Source: Methylobacterium goesingense
Lineage (GTDB): Bacteria; Pseudomonadota; Alphaproteobacteria; Rhizobiales; Beijerinckiaceae
Assembly: GCF_022179225.1 (NCBI RefSeq)
Contig: NZ_BPQL01000066.1
Span: 17,017-81,016, forward strand
DNA: 64,000 bases
Direction: 5' to 3'
Shown here piece after piece: positions 34,734 to 44,513 of the stretch. The notes beneath the pieces are model-generated. The model was not told the DNA's origin and made no database searches. It was given only the letters and a program-made list of their open reading frames with translations. How positions within the stretch are numbered: position 1 is the first letter of the stretch; each line of letters begins with the position of its first letter. The position numbers and the translations under genes are program-made.

Positions 34734-36203
34734 TTAAGCGGCGCACTCAGCGTCGGTGGTCGCGTCGACCGCCACGGTGATGGCGTCCACGGCGGACGGC
34801 GCCTGCCAGGCCGACAGGGTGCCGCGCTCGACCGCGATCGCGACGTTCAACGTCACCGCCTCCGTGGTGCCGGCCCAGAGTGCGGCCGGGAGGGTGGCGT
34901 TGCCGTCCGTCCAGCGCCAGGCATCGCCCTCGGCGGTCTGCACGAAGGAGTAGCCGTCCGTCAGCAGCGCATGGTCGACCGGCAGGCTGCGGACGACGCC
35001 GGCGCCGTCGACGGCCGAGAGGCCGCGCAGGGGCAGGCCGAGGCGGCGGCCGTCGCCGGCCCCAACCCGCACGCGCTCCGGCACGAAGCTGCGCGAGACG
35101 AGGCGGGCCTCGACCGTGCCGGCCGGGATCGTGAAGCGGGCGACGGCCCCGTCACGCTCCGGCTGGATCGCGACTCCATCGGCCAGGACGTGCAGGTCGT
35201 CGGTGTCGGTCAGAGTCCAGCCGAGGGCGGCGGCCCGGGCCAGCAGGCGGACGCGGACCGCATCGACGATCGGGCCTTCCTGCACCAGCGGCAGGCAGAA
35301 CCCGTCCATGGAGAGCGGGCTGAAATCGGGGTGCAGCGCCATGAACGCACCGGCATTCTCGAAGCCGTTGCGCACGCCCGTGTCGAGGAAGCTCTCGGTC
35401 GGCAGGCCCTCGGCCACGAGGATGTCGTGCGCGTCGAGTTCGACGTGCCAGTAGGTCACCGTCTCGGTCTTCACCTGGGCGATGGTCGCGTCGTTGACGA
35501 GGTGCTTGACCGGAATGAGGACCTCGTCGAGCACGCTCACGCGCACCGCATGGTCGGGCGAGAGCCAGAGGTCGCGCTGGGGCAGGCCTTCGCCGAAGGC
35601 GCCGGCCAGAACGCGCACGGGCCAGATCGCGTCGGGGATCCGATGGCGGGTGCAATCGATGCTGCGCTGGCCGATCCACACGATGGGCCGGCGTGCGCCG
35701 GAGGCCGTCACCACGCTGTCGCCGACCGCGAGCGCCTCGACCGCGACCTCGCCGCGATCCGTCAGGATCAGCGTGCCGCTGGCAAAGCAAGGCACGGCCG
35801 CCACGTTGTAGCTGTTGAGGTTGTTGTCGCCGTCGGCAGTGAAGCGCGTCCGAGTCTGACCGGCCGGGGGCGGGCTTCCGTAGACCTGCGTGTTCGACAG
35901 GAGGTAGCGGTAGGTGCCCGCATCGGTCTCGCCGGGCGGGATATCAGTGCTGGTGAAGAGGATCTGGGTCGAGTTGTCGAGGGGCGAGGCCGTCAAGGTG
36001 ACGGCGCGGTTCGCGTAGCCAGCCGGCGCATCGGCGCCGTAGGTCATCGTGACCGTGTCGCCGGCCTGGTTCACAACTCCATTGACGCGCACAGTATAGG
36101 TCGACGGCGCGTCGACCTGGAACGTCCTTTGCGCCGGAACACCACCGTCGTCGATGCCCAAAAACCCGGGTGGATAAGTGGTGTTGTTGAAATTGATTGC
36201 CAT
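34734..36203 (-). CDS. Hint-domain (Hedgehog/intein-type) protein
   Basis: The 489-residue protein has an N-terminal beta-rich part of about 135 residues (AINFNNTTYPPGFLGIDDGG). A Hint_2 domain begins at the classic Cys in PCFASGTLILTDRGEVAVEA and continues GDSVVTASGARRPIVWIGQR, LSPDHAVRV and VPVKHLVND-like IPVKHLVNDATI. The C-terminal 200 residues are also beta-rich. Hint_2 proteins are abundant in alphaproteobacteria, and the Cys is the likely self-cleavage nucleophile. Neither a Sec signal nor RTX repeats are obvious, so location is uncertain. AGGGAG is a good ribosome binding site for the ATG at 36203. The last residues (TDAECAA) contain a lone Cys. Confidence 0.8.
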   Translation of the reverse strand: MAINFNNTTYPPGFLGIDDGGVPAQRTFQVDAPSTYTVRVNGVVNQAGDTVTMTYGADAPAGYANRAVTLTASPLDNSTQILFTSTDIPPGETDAGTYRYLLSNTQVYGSPPPAGQTRTRFTADGDNNLNSYNVAAVPCFASGTLILTDRGEVAVEALAVGDSVVTASGARRPIVWIGQRSIDCTRHRIPDAIWPVRVLAGAFGEGLPQRDLWLSPDHAVRVSVLDEVLIPVKHLVNDATIAQVKTETVTYWHVELDAHDILVAEGLPTESFLDTGVRNGFENAGAFMALHPDFSPLSMDGFCLPLVQEGPIVDAVRVRLLARAAALGWTLTDTDDLHVLADGVAIQPERDGAVARFTIPAGTVEARLVSRSFVPERVRVGAGDGRRLGLPLRGLSAVDGAGVVRSLPVDHALLTDGYSFVQTAEGDAWRWTDGNATLPAALWAGTTEAVTLNVAIAVERGTLSAWQAPSAVDAITVAVDATTDAECAA

Positions 36204-36506
36204 GATCGACTCCCTACGCCCGATCCGAGTTTTTTGATCTTGGATTTGTTGGTCGCATACCTGCGCCTGGACCGGAGAATGCCGCGCCCGTGGGAGGGGG
36301 GCAATGCACGACGCGTCGCCAACCCGTGAATATCCGGGATGTATCGGATTGTTCTGACGTGATGTTGCGCGTTGGCCACAAGTATCTGGGCTTATAGAGA
36401 ATTTCCGGGATAAGTACGCAGCTTGCCCGGTCCGATTAGGCAAACAGACTGCAAGATGATCCCGGACTAATTGCCACTTCATCCCAATCCCGGACGCGAG
36501 GCCGCG
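36204..36506. promoter_or_regulatory. Upstream region of the Hint gene with four TCCGGGAT octamers
   Basis: No gene is seen here. The octamer TCCGGGAT occurs four times: at 36333-36340 and 36404-36411 on the plus strand, and at 36459-36466 and 36487-36494 on the minus strand. This spacing and pairing in a promoter region suggests binding sites of one regulator. A 6-base hairpin (GACGCG/CGCGTC, 36493-36508) overlaps the stop of the exporter gene that follows. Confidence 0.4.
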
Positions 36507-37376
36507 TCAGGCCGGCAGGATCGGCGTGGCCAGGGGGCGCCGGCGCGAGGCGCTCACCGTGTTGCCAACCGAGGCGACGACGATGAAGGCGATGGCAAGC
36601 CATTCCGTCCCGCTCAGGCGCTCACCGAGGATGGCGAGGCCGGCCAGCGAGCCGATGGCCGGTTCCAGGCTGAGGAGGACGCCGAAGCTCTGTTTTGTCA
36701 GGCGCTTCAGCGCCACCATCTCGAGGGAGTAGGGCAGGGCGCTCGACAGGGCCGCGACGGCGAGGCCGAACGCCAGGGTCGCGGGATCGAGGAGGGCGGT
36801 GCCCGCGCTCGCGACCCCGAAGGGCAGAACCACCAGGGCGGCTACCGACATGCCGATGGCGACGGAGCGGCCGCCATGCAGGTGGCCGACGCGCTGGCCG
36901 AAGACGATGTAGAGCGCCCAGCACAGGGCGGCCCCGAGGGCACAGGCCACACCGACCGGATCGAGTCCGCCGGAGAGGCCGCCGAGCGGCAGCAGGAGCC
37001 CGAGGCCGAGCACCGCGCAGGCGATCCAGACGAAGTCGATCGGCCGTCGCGAGGCGGCCAGCGCGAGGGTGAGGGGCCCGGAGAACTCGATGGCGATGGC
37101 GAGCCCCAGGGGAATCGTCCGCAGGGACAGGTAGAAGAGCAGGTTCATCGCGCCGAGCACGCCGCCGTAGAGCAGGAGCGCGCCGGCATCCGCCCGACTC
37201 GGCCGCAGGTGCCAGGGGCGCCAGACCGCGTTGAGGATCAAAGCCGCGAGGCCGACCCGCAGGGCGGTCGTGCCCTCGGCACCCACCGTGGCGAAAAGGT
37301 GCTTGGCAAACGAGGTCCCGACGCTGAGGGAGACCATGCTGGCGACGAGGGCCGCGACCGGGACGAGGCTCCTCAC
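36507..37376 (-). CDS. EamA/RhtA-type exporter (threonine/homoserine efflux family)
   Basis: The 289-residue inner-membrane protein has about ten hydrophobic segments arranged as two EamA halves. The second half has LSSALPYSLEMVALKRLTKQ and SFGVLLSLEPAIGSLAGLAI, hallmark RhtA motifs. RhtA exports threonine and homoserine, and other members move various metabolites, so the substrate is tentative. The start ATG at 37376 gives a full first membrane helix. The next gene upstream on the same strand ends at 37413, 36 bases away, so co-transcription is likely. Confidence 0.85.
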   Translation of the reverse strand: MRSLVPVAALVASMVSLSVGTSFAKHLFATVGAEGTTALRVGLAALILNAVWRPWHLRPSRADAGALLLYGGVLGAMNLLFYLSLRTIPLGLAIAIEFSGPLTLALAASRRPIDFVWIACAVLGLGLLLPLGGLSGGLDPVGVACALGAALCWALYIVFGQRVGHLHGGRSVAIGMSVAALVVLPFGVASAGTALLDPATLAFGLAVAALSSALPYSLEMVALKRLTKQSFGVLLSLEPAIGSLAGLAILGERLSGTEWLAIAFIVVASVGNTVSASRRRPLATPILPA

Positions 37377-37412
37377 AGCTGACCTGCCTTGGGGTGACGC
37401 ATGCGGGACGGC

Positions 37413-38576
37413 TCAGGCGCGCGGCGGCAGGATTGTCCCGCGGCGTGCCTCCAGCGTCTGCCAGAGGATCAGGGCGGGCAGGCCCAGCACCACGTCCGGC
37501 ACGCGCTTGACCAGCGAGAGCGCCAGCGCGGTGCCCGCGTCGATGCCGAACAGCCCGCCGAGGAGCACGAAGCCGCCCTCCTGCACGCCGAGGCCGCTCG
37601 GCACCGGGAAGGCCGCCGACTTGATGGCCTGGCTCAGCGCCTCGATGATGAGGATCTCGGCGACGCCCACCGAGGGGACGCCGATGCAGGCGAGCGCGAT
37701 GCCGATCTCCACCGCACCCAGCAGCCAGGCCGCCAAATGGAGCAGGATCGAGGCCGCGAGGTTGCCCCGGCGCGCGCGGGCCCAGATCGCGTCGAGGGCG
37801 CCGTAGACGCCGCCGCCTTGCGGCGAATCCGCGGCCTCGGGTCCGCGCAGGGCTCGGCGGCCCCAGGCCACGACACGCCGCGCGGCCGCCCGCGCCGCCG
37901 GGCTGCGCTGGGCCGCCACGAACCCGGCGAGGAGGAGCGCAGTGACGGCGAGCGCCCGCAGCACCCAGGTGGCGAGGGCGTGGGCCGATTCACCGCTGAC
38001 CTGGAGCAGCAGCCCGACGCCGAGGAGCGCGAAGACCGCCTGCGTTCCGGCCTGGAACAGCATGTCGACCATGATGGAGGCCGCCGCCAGGGCCCCCGTC
38101 GCGCCCCAGAAGGTCAGCAGGCGCCCGCCGACGACGTCGCCGCCCACGGAGGCGACCGGCAGGAGCACGTTGATGCCCTCGCGCACGAAGCGCAGGACCG
38201 CGAAGGCGCCGGACCCGGCCTGTCCGATCCCCGCCAGTCCCCGGATGGTCTGGCCCCAGGCCATGCCGCACAGGAGGAGGATAAGGACGCGCACGAGAAC
38301 GATGGCGGCAAGGCCCGGGGCGCCGACGCGGCCGAAGGCGTCCGCGATCGCGCCGAGATCATTGGTGGCCACGAGCCAGGTTCCGAGGGCGAGCCCCAGC
38401 AGCGTGCCGACGAGCGGCAACCGCCGCAGCACCGCGCGGCCAAGGGAGCGCGCCGGACGGGGTCGGTCCGTGTCGAGGGCGGGATCGGTCAAGCGGCTGG
38501 CTCGCGGCAAGTCCGGCGCGCCGGGCGCGCCGGTGAGGGAAGCGGGCGGCGCGCCGGGCGCGCTCAGGTGGAGCAC
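37413..38576 (-). CDS. Lysylphosphatidylglycerol synthase TM-like / HpnL-type membrane protein
   Basis: The 387-residue protein has a 45-residue polar N-terminus followed by eight or so membrane helices. It carries the family motifs FVREGINVLLPVASVGGDVV and AAFPVPSGLGVQEGGFVLLG, which define the UPF0104/LPG-synthase transmembrane family. In hopanoid-making bacteria a member of this family (HpnL) is placed in hopanoid gene clusters, but no hpn genes are near here. The domain probably flips or transports lipids. It is cotranscribed with the exporter gene downstream. Confidence 0.78.
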   Translation of the reverse strand: MLHLSAPGAPPASLTGAPGAPDLPRASRLTDPALDTDRPRPARSLGRAVLRRLPLVGTLLGLALGTWLVATNDLGAIADAFGRVGAPGLAAIVLVRVLILLLCGMAWGQTIRGLAGIGQAGSGAFAVLRFVREGINVLLPVASVGGDVVGGRLLTFWGATGALAAASIMVDMLFQAGTQAVFALLGVGLLLQVSGESAHALATWVLRALAVTALLLAGFVAAQRSPAARAAARRVVAWGRRALRGPEAADSPQGGGVYGALDAIWARARRGNLAASILLHLAAWLLGAVEIGIALACIGVPSVGVAEILIIEALSQAIKSAAFPVPSGLGVQEGGFVLLGGLFGIDAGTALALSLVKRVPDVVLGLPALILWQTLEARRGTILPPRA

Positions 38577-38583
38577 GGGCGCC

Positions 38584-38958
38584 TCACGGCCCCCGCGTGC
38601 GGGTCAGGTCTCCGGTTAGGCTTCCTTTGGGGCCGAAATCGGGGAAGAGCGCGTCGACCGCCTGGGCCGGGGTGGCGGCGGGGTCGAGAAGGTGGATGCG
38701 CTGCTTGGCCAGGCTGTCGGCGGTGGCGACGGCAAGCGCCCGCTTCGGGCAGGGGCCGAGGCAGCCGACCTCCACCACGCGCGGCTTGCCGGGCATGGCC
38801 CGGCCCTTCAGCTCGCGCTTGATGCGCGAGCGCAGGGCGCCCTTCTTCAGGCCCTGGCGCTTGACGCATTTCGTGCAGACGAGCACGAGTTCGGAGAACC
38901 CGGCGCGGGCCATGCGGATCCGTGCCGGCCTCGGCGCGGTCCCGTCCTTGCTGTCCAT
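38584..38958 (-). CDS. Thioredoxin-like (2Fe-2S) ferredoxin domain protein
   Basis: The 124-residue protein has cysteine motifs LVCTKCVKRQG and EVGCLGPCPKRAL. These four Cys match the spaced pairs of thioredoxin-fold 2Fe-2S ferredoxins, here with CxxC instead of a longer first spacing. A basic stretch (SRIKRELKGRAMPGKPRVV) lies between them. It may act as an electron carrier or a (2Fe-2S) sensor. GGGGG before the ATG at 38958 supports the start. It ends 8 bases before the HpnL-like gene on the same strand. Confidence 0.75.
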   Translation of the reverse strand: MDSKDGTAPRPARIRMARAGFSELVLVCTKCVKRQGLKKGALRSRIKRELKGRAMPGKPRVVEVGCLGPCPKRALAVATADSLAKQRIHLLDPAATPAQAVDALFPDFGPKGSLTGDLTRTRGP

Positions 38959-39168
38959 GAAACCCCCAGACTCCCCATACCCGGTCGCGCCGACCCGATA
39001 CGGGGAAAGCGACGCCTTAAAAAGGGCCGAAAAACGCGGGATTGCCGGGGACAACGGCAACGTGTCGAGAGGGCTCCGCAGGCGTGACCATTTGCAACGT
39101 CGCGGGGCGCACGCGCCCCGGATGTCACCCGTGACCCGACCGCGCCGAGCCCCTGGAAACCGGAATCC

Positions 39169-40482
39169 ATGAAGGTCGACGAGATCAAGCCGACGGACCG
39201 CGTGCGCGGGATGATCGACCTCGCGCTGCGCTCCGTGCCGGATCTGCGGCGCAATGCCGAGACCGTCACCCCCGTGGCGCCCGACCGGCTGCCCGCGCTC
39301 CTGCGCCGGGCGCGGGAGCGCCTCGACTGGCGCCGCCTGCCGGGCATCCGCCGGCCGCCGTCCCGCCCGCAGAACATCATCGGCGGCGTGATCAAGCAGT
39401 TCGCGATCTTCGTGCTGCTGCCGACCCTGATGGCGGCGTTCTATTTCTACGTCTTCGCCAGCGACCAGTACATCGCCACGGCGCAGTTCGCCGTGCGCGG
39501 CAACGTCGAGCCGATGGAGGAGAGTTCGTCCACGGCCTTCGTCGGGCTCGCCCAGAAGCACAACAGCCAGGACAGCTTCATCGTCAAAGACTACATCCAA
39601 AGCCAGACCCTGGTCTCCGCGGTGGAGGCCAGCCTGAAGGTCTCGACGATGTTCTCCCGCCCGGGCGTGGACTTCTGGGAGCGTTACGACACGAACCAGC
39701 CGGTCGAGGAACTGGTGAAGTACTGGCGCTATCGCGTCACCACCCGGATCGAACCGATCTCGGGCATCATCACCCTGAACGTGCGGGCCTTCACCCCGGA
39801 GGACGCCCTCGTCATCGCCCGCGACGTGGTCGCCCGCAGCGAGCGGTTGATCAACGACATCTCCCGGCGCGCCCAGGCCGACATGCTCGCCCATGCCGAG
39901 GGGGATGCGGCCAAGGCCCAGGACCGCCTGCGCAAGGCCCACTTGGCGCTCCAGGCCTACCGCAACCGCTGGGGTATCATCGATCCGGCCAAGACCGCGG
40001 AGGCCATGCTCACCACGATCGGCGGCCTGCGCAAGGAGCGACTGAAGGCGGAATCCGATCTCGCCGTGCTGCGCGGCTCGAGCCTCGACGAGAAGGCGCG
40101 CAGCATCCAGAACCTCGTCTCGCTCGTGACCGCCCTCGACCAGCAGATCAAGAAGCTCACCGACCAGCTCACCACCGAGGCGGGCACGGGGCCGGACATC
40201 ACCAACAACATGACGAAGGCGCTCCTGGAGTTCGAGGGTCTTCAGGTCGAGCGCACCATCGCGGGCAAGCTCAACGAATCGGCCAACCTGATGGTCGACC
40301 GGGCCCGCATCGCGGCCGGCAAGCAGCAGATCTTCCTTGCGACCTTCGTGGAGCCGGCGCTGCCGGGCGATTCGCTCTATCCGCTGCGCGGGCACGCGAT
40401 CCTGGTGGTGTTCTTCTGCTGCCTCGTGACCTGGAGCTCCATCGCCCTGATCATCGCGGGCATCAACGACCAGCGGCTCTGA
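39169..40482 (+). CDS. Capsule polysaccharide export inner-membrane protein (KpsE/CtrB/BexC family)
   Basis: The 437-residue protein has two membrane segments, one near residues 75-95 (FAIFVLLPTLMAAFYFYVFA) and one near the C-terminus (LVVFFCCLVTWSSIALIIAG). Between them is a large periplasmic region with coiled coil (about 225-330). This is the arrangement of polysaccharide co-polymerases that couple an ABC exporter to the outer-membrane Wza-like channel. The YPLRGHAILVVF junction is typical. No other capsule genes are nearby, so its partners must be elsewhere. A strong GC hairpin (GGGGCGC/GCGCCCC, 39104-39119) lies in the leader, 50 bases before the ATG. Confidence 0.82.
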   Translation: MKVDEIKPTDRVRGMIDLALRSVPDLRRNAETVTPVAPDRLPALLRRARERLDWRRLPGIRRPPSRPQNIIGGVIKQFAIFVLLPTLMAAFYFYVFASDQYIATAQFAVRGNVEPMEESSSTAFVGLAQKHNSQDSFIVKDYIQSQTLVSAVEASLKVSTMFSRPGVDFWERYDTNQPVEELVKYWRYRVTTRIEPISGIITLNVRAFTPEDALVIARDVVARSERLINDISRRAQADMLAHAEGDAAKAQDRLRKAHLALQAYRNRWGIIDPAKTAEAMLTTIGGLRKERLKAESDLAVLRGSSLDEKARSIQNLVSLVTALDQQIKKLTDQLTTEAGTGPDITNNMTKALLEFEGLQVERTIAGKLNESANLMVDRARIAAGKQQIFLATFVEPALPGDSLYPLRGHAILVVFFCCLVTWSSIALIIAGINDQRL

Positions 40483-40534
40483 TTACGTCCGCCCGGAACC
40501 TCACGCCCGACCGCCTCACCGAGCCCTGCCGATC

Positions 40535-40801
40535 ATGTCCGAGTTCAGCGATCTCGTCGCCCGCGCCGTCAACCCCACGATGTCTCGCGCCGAGCGCGAG
40601 GCGGTCTACGGCGTCGTGAAACAGGCCGTCGAACGGCTCCAGACGCGGGACGGCCTGACCCCGGACGATCCGCGCATCGCCCTGCAGCAGCACCTCGTCG
40701 AGGAGACGATCCGCGACGTCGAATCCGACATCGCGCGGTTCCTCTCCTTCGAGAAGCTGGAGCGGGCGCATTCCGTCCAGATGGGTGCCGAGAAGGTCTG
40801 A
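40535..40801 (+). CDS. Small helical protein of unknown function
   Basis: The 88-residue protein is predicted to be all-helical, acidic and soluble (SEFSDLVARAVNPTMSRAER, AVYGVVKQAVERL, LQQHLVEETIRDVESDIARF). I recognise no family. It follows the capsule-export gene by 52 bases on the same strand and converges with flbD, with a hairpin between. Normal codon use supports expression. Confidence 0.65.
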   Translation: MSEFSDLVARAVNPTMSRAEREAVYGVVKQAVERLQTRDGLTPDDPRIALQQHLVEETIRDVESDIARFLSFEKLERAHSVQMGAEKV

Positions 40802-40842
40802 TCCGCGACGCGGACCGGCCTGTCGTCCGGCCTGGACCGGAT

Positions 40843-40866
40843 CTCGATGAGGCTGACCTCATCGAG
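40843..40866. terminator. Bidirectional hairpin between the small helical gene and flbD
   Basis: CTCGATGAG and CTCATCGAG form a perfect 9-base stem with a GCTGAC loop, centred between convergent genes. No T-tract is present. Confidence 0.55.
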
Positions 40867-40921
40867 GTCCGCGAGACCCCGGGAAGCCCGACCTATGGGT
40901 CAGGCTCCCTGAGACTTGGTA

Positions 40922-42289
<1,368 letters not shown>

Positions 42290-42354
42290 GGCCGAAGGTC
42301 TCCGTCAGGGTCGGCTTCGCGCGGGGGCGCGCGGCGGCCGGAAGGGCAGGGGGT

Positions 42355-42462
42355 CATACCAAATCCGTTTGATCCGTTCGGGATGGCGGATTTGGATTTC
42401 GCTCAAGCGCCGCGCGGGCTTGCCGATACGACATCCGCTTTGATGAAGCGGATGACGTATCA
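42355..42462 (-). repeat. Two-hairpin intergenic repeat element, copy 2
   Basis: This copy runs from ATACCAAATC to the fliN stop codon. It shares with 8168-8288 the CCAAATC/GATTTGG arms, the identical core TTCGCTCAAGCGCCGCGC and the end hairpin, here GATACGACAT/ATGACGTATC (42425-42434 and 42452-42461). Two stem base pairs differ from copy 1 with compensating changes on both arms. Its terminal TGA is the stop codon of fliN. Confidence 0.75.
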
Positions 42463-42804
42463 GTGGTCGCTCTTGATGATCTCGGTCATGGTCACGCCGA
42501 GGCGTTCCTCGACGAGCACGACCTCGCCGCGGGCCACGAGGCGGTTGTTCACGTAGATGTCGATGGCCTCGCCGACTTTGCGGTCGAGCTCAAGCACGGC
42601 GCCGGGCTGGAGCCGAAGCAGGTCGCCGATCGGCATGCGCGAGGAGCCGAGCACCGCCGAGACCATCACGGGCACGTCGAAGACCTGTTCGAGGTCGGCC
42701 GCGCTCTTGGGCGTGGTGGGTGCGTCGCGGATCGATTCGGTGCCGAGCCCGTCGAAGGAGGCATCCGTTCCGTTGAGCTGGGGCAGGCTGAAATCGTCGG
42801 ACAT
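42460..42804 (-). CDS. fliN: Flagellar motor switch protein FliN
   Basis: The 114-residue protein forms part of the C-ring at the cytoplasmic face of the motor, which sets rotation direction. After a 38-residue flexible tail comes the SpoA domain: VFDVPVMVSAVLGSSRMPIG, LLRLQPGAVLELDRKVGEAI, DIYVNNRLVARGEVVLVEER, LGVTMTEII. It lies 21 bases after fliH. The TGA stop coincides with the first bases of the repeat element at 42355-42462. Confidence 0.93.
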   Translation of the reverse strand: MSDDFSLPQLNGTDASFDGLGTESIRDAPTTPKSAADLEQVFDVPVMVSAVLGSSRMPIGDLLRLQPGAVLELDRKVGEAIDIYVNNRLVARGEVVLVEERLGVTMTEIIKSDH

Positions 42805-42825
42805 GAGGGCTCTCGGGTTCGGGGA

Positions 42826-43425
42826 TCAGGCGACGATGCCGAGGGCGGACAAGACGGCGCCCTCGATGCGGGCGCGGTCGCGGACGACGCCGCCATCGGC
42901 CCATTCCATGCGGGCGTCGCCGAGGGCGAGGTCGGGTTCGCCGAGGACGACGAGGCGGCCCTCGAAGCCGCGCTCGCGCGCCAGGCGTTTCACCAGAGCC
43001 TCGGATTCGTCGACGAGGCTCTCGTGGACCCGAACGACGAGGTGGGGCACGCCGCGCAGGTGCTGGAGCGCGGCCCGCGCCGCGTCGCCGATGGCGGCCA
43101 GCGGATGCGCGTCGAGGGCTTCACCGGCGATCCTGCGGGCGAGCGCGATGGCGAAGTCCATCGCCTCGTCCTCGCGGGCCGCGTCCCGGTCGTCGGACTG
43201 GCCGATCAGCCCCGCGGCGGCGAGGCCGAGGCGGGTGACGGCGTCCGAGAGCCGGGCCTGGACCTGCTGCTCGGCCAGAGCCTGGCCGTCGCGCAGGCCC
43301 CGCGCATAGGCCTCGGCCTCGGCCCGCAGCACGGCTTCCGCCTGCGCGGCCGCCTCCTGCTGGTGGACGGGATTGTCCGGGCGGGGCCGGAAATCGGTGT
43401 CGAAGAGGAACCGGCGCGCGTTCAA
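42826..43425 (-). CDS. fliH: FliH-like flagellar export ATPase regulator
   Basis: The 199-residue protein fits FliH by position between fliG and fliN, by an Ala/Glu/Gln-rich coiled-coil N-terminal half (HQQEAAAQAEAVLRAEAEAY), and by a compact C-terminal half (HLVVRVHESLVDESEALVKR, LVVLGEPDLALGDARMEWAD). FliH binds and restrains the export ATPase FliI and links it to the C-ring. Its ATG overlaps the stop of fliG by four bases (ATGA), so translation is coupled. Sequence conservation of FliH is low, so context carries much of the call. Confidence 0.82.
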   Translation of the reverse strand: MNARRFLFDTDFRPRPDNPVHQQEAAAQAEAVLRAEAEAYARGLRDGQALAEQQVQARLSDAVTRLGLAAAGLIGQSDDRDAAREDEAMDFAIALARRIAGEALDAHPLAAIGDAARAALQHLRGVPHLVVRVHESLVDESEALVKRLARERGFEGRLVVLGEPDLALGDARMEWADGGVVRDRARIEGAVLSALGIVA

Positions 43426-44474
43426 TAGACCAGCTCCTCCTCACCGCTCGACTTGGCGATCATGATCTCGCCCTTCTCGGCCAGCTCCTTGGCGAGTTCG
43501 GTCATCTTGGCCTGGGCCTCGTCGACGTCCTTCAGGCGGATGGGCCCGAGCGAACCCATCTCGTCGGTGATGTTCTTGGCCGCCCGGGTGGACATGTTCT
43601 TCAGGAAGAAGCCGCGCACGCGCTCGTCGGCGCCCTTGAGCGCACGGCACAGGGTCTCGTTGTCGATCTTGCGCAACAGGGTCTGGACGCTGCCCGCATC
43701 GAGCTTGAGCAGGTCCTCGAAGGTGAACATGAGTTGGCGGATCTTCTTGGCCGAGCCCCGGTTGGCCTGATCGAGGGCCGTGAGGAACCGTCCCTCCGTC
43801 TGCCGGTCGAAGGCGTTGAAAACGTCGGCCATGAGCTCGTGGGCGTCGCGCCGTGTGGTCTGCGCGATGGTGGAGACGAACTCGACCCGCAGGGTCTCCT
43901 CGATGTGGCGCAGGGCCTCCTTCTGGACCGTCTCCATCCGGAGCATCCGGCTGAGGACGTCGATGGCGAATTCTTCGGGCAGGATGGTCAGCACCTTGGC
44001 GGCATAGTCCGAGCGCACCTTGGAGAGCACCACCGCCACGGTCTGCGGGTACTCGTTGCGCAGGAACGAGGCCAGGATCTCGGGGTCGATCTGGGTCAGG
44101 CTCGCCCAGACGCGCTTGCCCGAAGCTCCCTTGATCTCCGCCATGATCGCCGAGACCTGCTCGCTCGGGAAGATCTTCAGGAGGAGCGATTCCGTGCGCT
44201 CGAAATTCGACGTGATGCCGCCGCCCGAAGACAGGCGCGAGACGAAGTCGACGATGAGCTTCTCGACCGTCTCGGCCTCCAGGGACCCGAGCTGAACCAT
44301 GGCGTGCGAGACGAGCTTGACCTCGTCCTCGTCGAGCATCTGCCAGATCGGCGCGCCCTCGCTCTCGCCGAGCAGCAGCAGCAGCGCGGCGGCGCGCTGG
44401 GCGCCCGTCATGGCCCCGAAGGCGCCGTTGCTGCCCTTGGCGAGCTCGGCCTGGATGTTCAGTCCCGACGACAT
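43422..44474 (-). CDS. fliG: Flagellar motor switch protein FliG
   Basis: FliG joins the MS ring to the C-ring and contacts the stator to make torque. The 350-residue protein shows the N-terminal domain (AQRAAALLLLLGESEGAPIW), the middle domain with EYPQTVAVVLSKVRSDYAAK, and the C-terminal torque domain (MFTFEDLLKLDAGSVQTLLR, LKGADERVRGFFLKNMSTRA). The charged helix is followed by IRLKDVDEAQAKM. It is 39 bases downstream of fliF and overlaps fliH. Confidence 0.95.
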   Translation of the reverse strand: MSSGLNIQAELAKGSNGAFGAMTGAQRAAALLLLLGESEGAPIWQMLDEDEVKLVSHAMVQLGSLEAETVEKLIVDFVSRLSSGGGITSNFERTESLLLKIFPSEQVSAIMAEIKGASGKRVWASLTQIDPEILASFLRNEYPQTVAVVLSKVRSDYAAKVLTILPEEFAIDVLSRMLRMETVQKEALRHIEETLRVEFVSTIAQTTRRDAHELMADVFNAFDRQTEGRFLTALDQANRGSAKKIRQLMFTFEDLLKLDAGSVQTLLRKIDNETLCRALKGADERVRGFFLKNMSTRAAKNITDEMGSLGPIRLKDVDEAQAKMTELAKELAEKGEIMIAKSSGEEELVY

Positions 44475-44513
44475 GGGCTCAACGCCTCGCGGCTGCGTGA
44501 AGGAGGATCGGCA

